Assembly (NCBI GenBank): GCA_028678555.1
Contig: JAJRDF010000095.1
Location: 1-5,942, forward strand
Reading direction: 5' to 3'
Source: Methanomicrobiales archaeon
Lineage (GTDB): Archaea; Halobacteriota; Methanomicrobia; Methanomicrobiales; JACTUA01
Length of the DNA stretch: 5,942 nucleotides
The notes below the pieces were generated by a model, which was not told the DNA's origin, ran no database searches, and worked only from the letters and a program-made list of their open reading frames with translations. This document shows, piece after piece, positions 5,505-5,942 of this stretch. Every line of letters begins with the position of its first letter. Within the stretch, counting starts at the first letter, position 1. The translations under genes were made by a program, and so were the position numbers.

Positions 5505-5942
5505 ATGGCATTCGAATCACTCAGATCCAATGGACGTGCCCAGCTGGTGCTGGGCCTTCTCACCGGTATCGTCTTCGGATTTCTCCTCCAGAAGGGGCAG
5601 GTGACAGAGTACGAGGTGATCCTGGGCCAGCTCCTCCTCACCGACTTCACCGTGGTGAAGGTGATGCTCACCGCCGTGCTCGTGGGGATGATCGGCGTGT
5701 ACGCCATGAAGTCCCTGGGAGCCGCCCGCCTCCACTGCAGGATGGGATCGGTGGGGGCCACGGTCGCCGGGGGCCTGGTCTTCGGGGCAGGGTTTGCCAC
5801 CCTGGGGTACTGCCCCGGCACCGCCGCCGCCGCCGTCGGGGCGGGGGCCATGGATGCCCTTGTCGGGATGGTCGGGATGGTGGCGGGGGCCGGCCTCTTT
5901 GCCCGCATCTATCCCCGCCTGGACCGCACGATCCTGAACAGG
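5505..5942 (+). CDS. YeeE/YedE (DUF395) sulfur-transport membrane protein, second half of the pair, 3' end off window
   Basis: The frame is open from the ATG to the right edge, giving 146 visible residues. The product starts MAFESLRSNGRAQLVLG, then has LTGIVFGFLLQKGQVT (19-34), DFTVVKVMLTAVLVGMIGVY (47-66), and the hallmark LVFGAGFATLGYCPGT (91-106) with Cys103. A further membrane helix spans about 113-133, and the chain turns basic at 134-146, so little is probably missing. LLQKG and GYCPGT are typical of the partner in split YeeE pairs, complementing GCSTG and GGCTSG in the preceding gene. Cys78 (LHCR) is not in a motif I recognise. Translation is probably coupled to the first half through the 10-nt gap. 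The gene or genes that follow, possibly a TusA-like sulfur carrier or an exporter, are outside the window. Confidence 0.85.
   Translation, partial: MAFESLRSNGRAQLVLGLLTGIVFGFLLQKGQVTEYEVILGQLLLTDFTVVKVMLTAVLVGMIGVYAMKSLGAARLHCRMGSVGATVAGGLVFGAGFATLGYCPGTAAAAVGAGAMDALVGMVGMVAGAGLFARIYPRLDRTILNR

Noticed and set aside
4994..5908. 304-codon minus-strand frame antisense to both YeeE genes
   Set aside because: Its product is Pro/Ala/Arg-rich low complexity, while the plus strand encodes two conserved membrane proteins over the same interval.

Overview
The window is GC-rich and reads as part of an archaeal chromosome, most likely from a methanogen of the order Methanomicrobiales. This placement is an inference. 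It rests on oligo-T stretches after genes, GGAGG-type ribosome binding sites, a Pro/Thr-rich lipoprotein with a Cys-rich module, and the style of the split YeeE pair and antiporter. No rRNA or tRNA gene, CRISPR array, insertion sequence or phage gene was seen.

Layout. Positions 3-893 (+) hold the C-terminal ~296 residues of a secreted-type glucose/sorbosone dehydrogenase-like beta-propeller, cut by the left edge and followed by a T8 tract. A small Cys-rich lipoprotein (1019-1438, +) follows, with a hairpin/T6 terminator that reaches back into its coding end. A 185-bp convergent gap rich in palindromes separates it from two minus-strand genes. These are a conserved hypothetical protein of 137 residues (1624-2037) and a 404-residue CPA2-type cation/proton antiporter (2138-3352). 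A divergent 198-bp intergenic region (3353-3550) with several inverted repeats leads into a plus-strand operon.

The operon is the most coherent system here. It encodes a metallo-beta-lactamase protein fused to two rhodanese domains (3551-4927), then two small YeeE/YedE (DUF395) membrane proteins (4970-5494, and 5505 to the right edge). The two membrane proteins carry complementary conserved-Cys motifs (GCSTG and GGCTSG in the first, GYCPGT in the second) and probably form one sulfur-compound channel. The membrane pair would move thiosulfate or another sulfane-sulfur species, and the soluble enzyme would process the persulfide. The set resembles the bacterial BigR-type sulfide-detoxification operons (persulfide dioxygenase/rhodanese plus DUF395 proteins), but no BigR-like regulator or TauE-type exporter is visible. 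All families are recognisable. What is unusual is the combination in a probable strict anaerobe, the Cys-less first rhodanese domain and the possibly structured leader.
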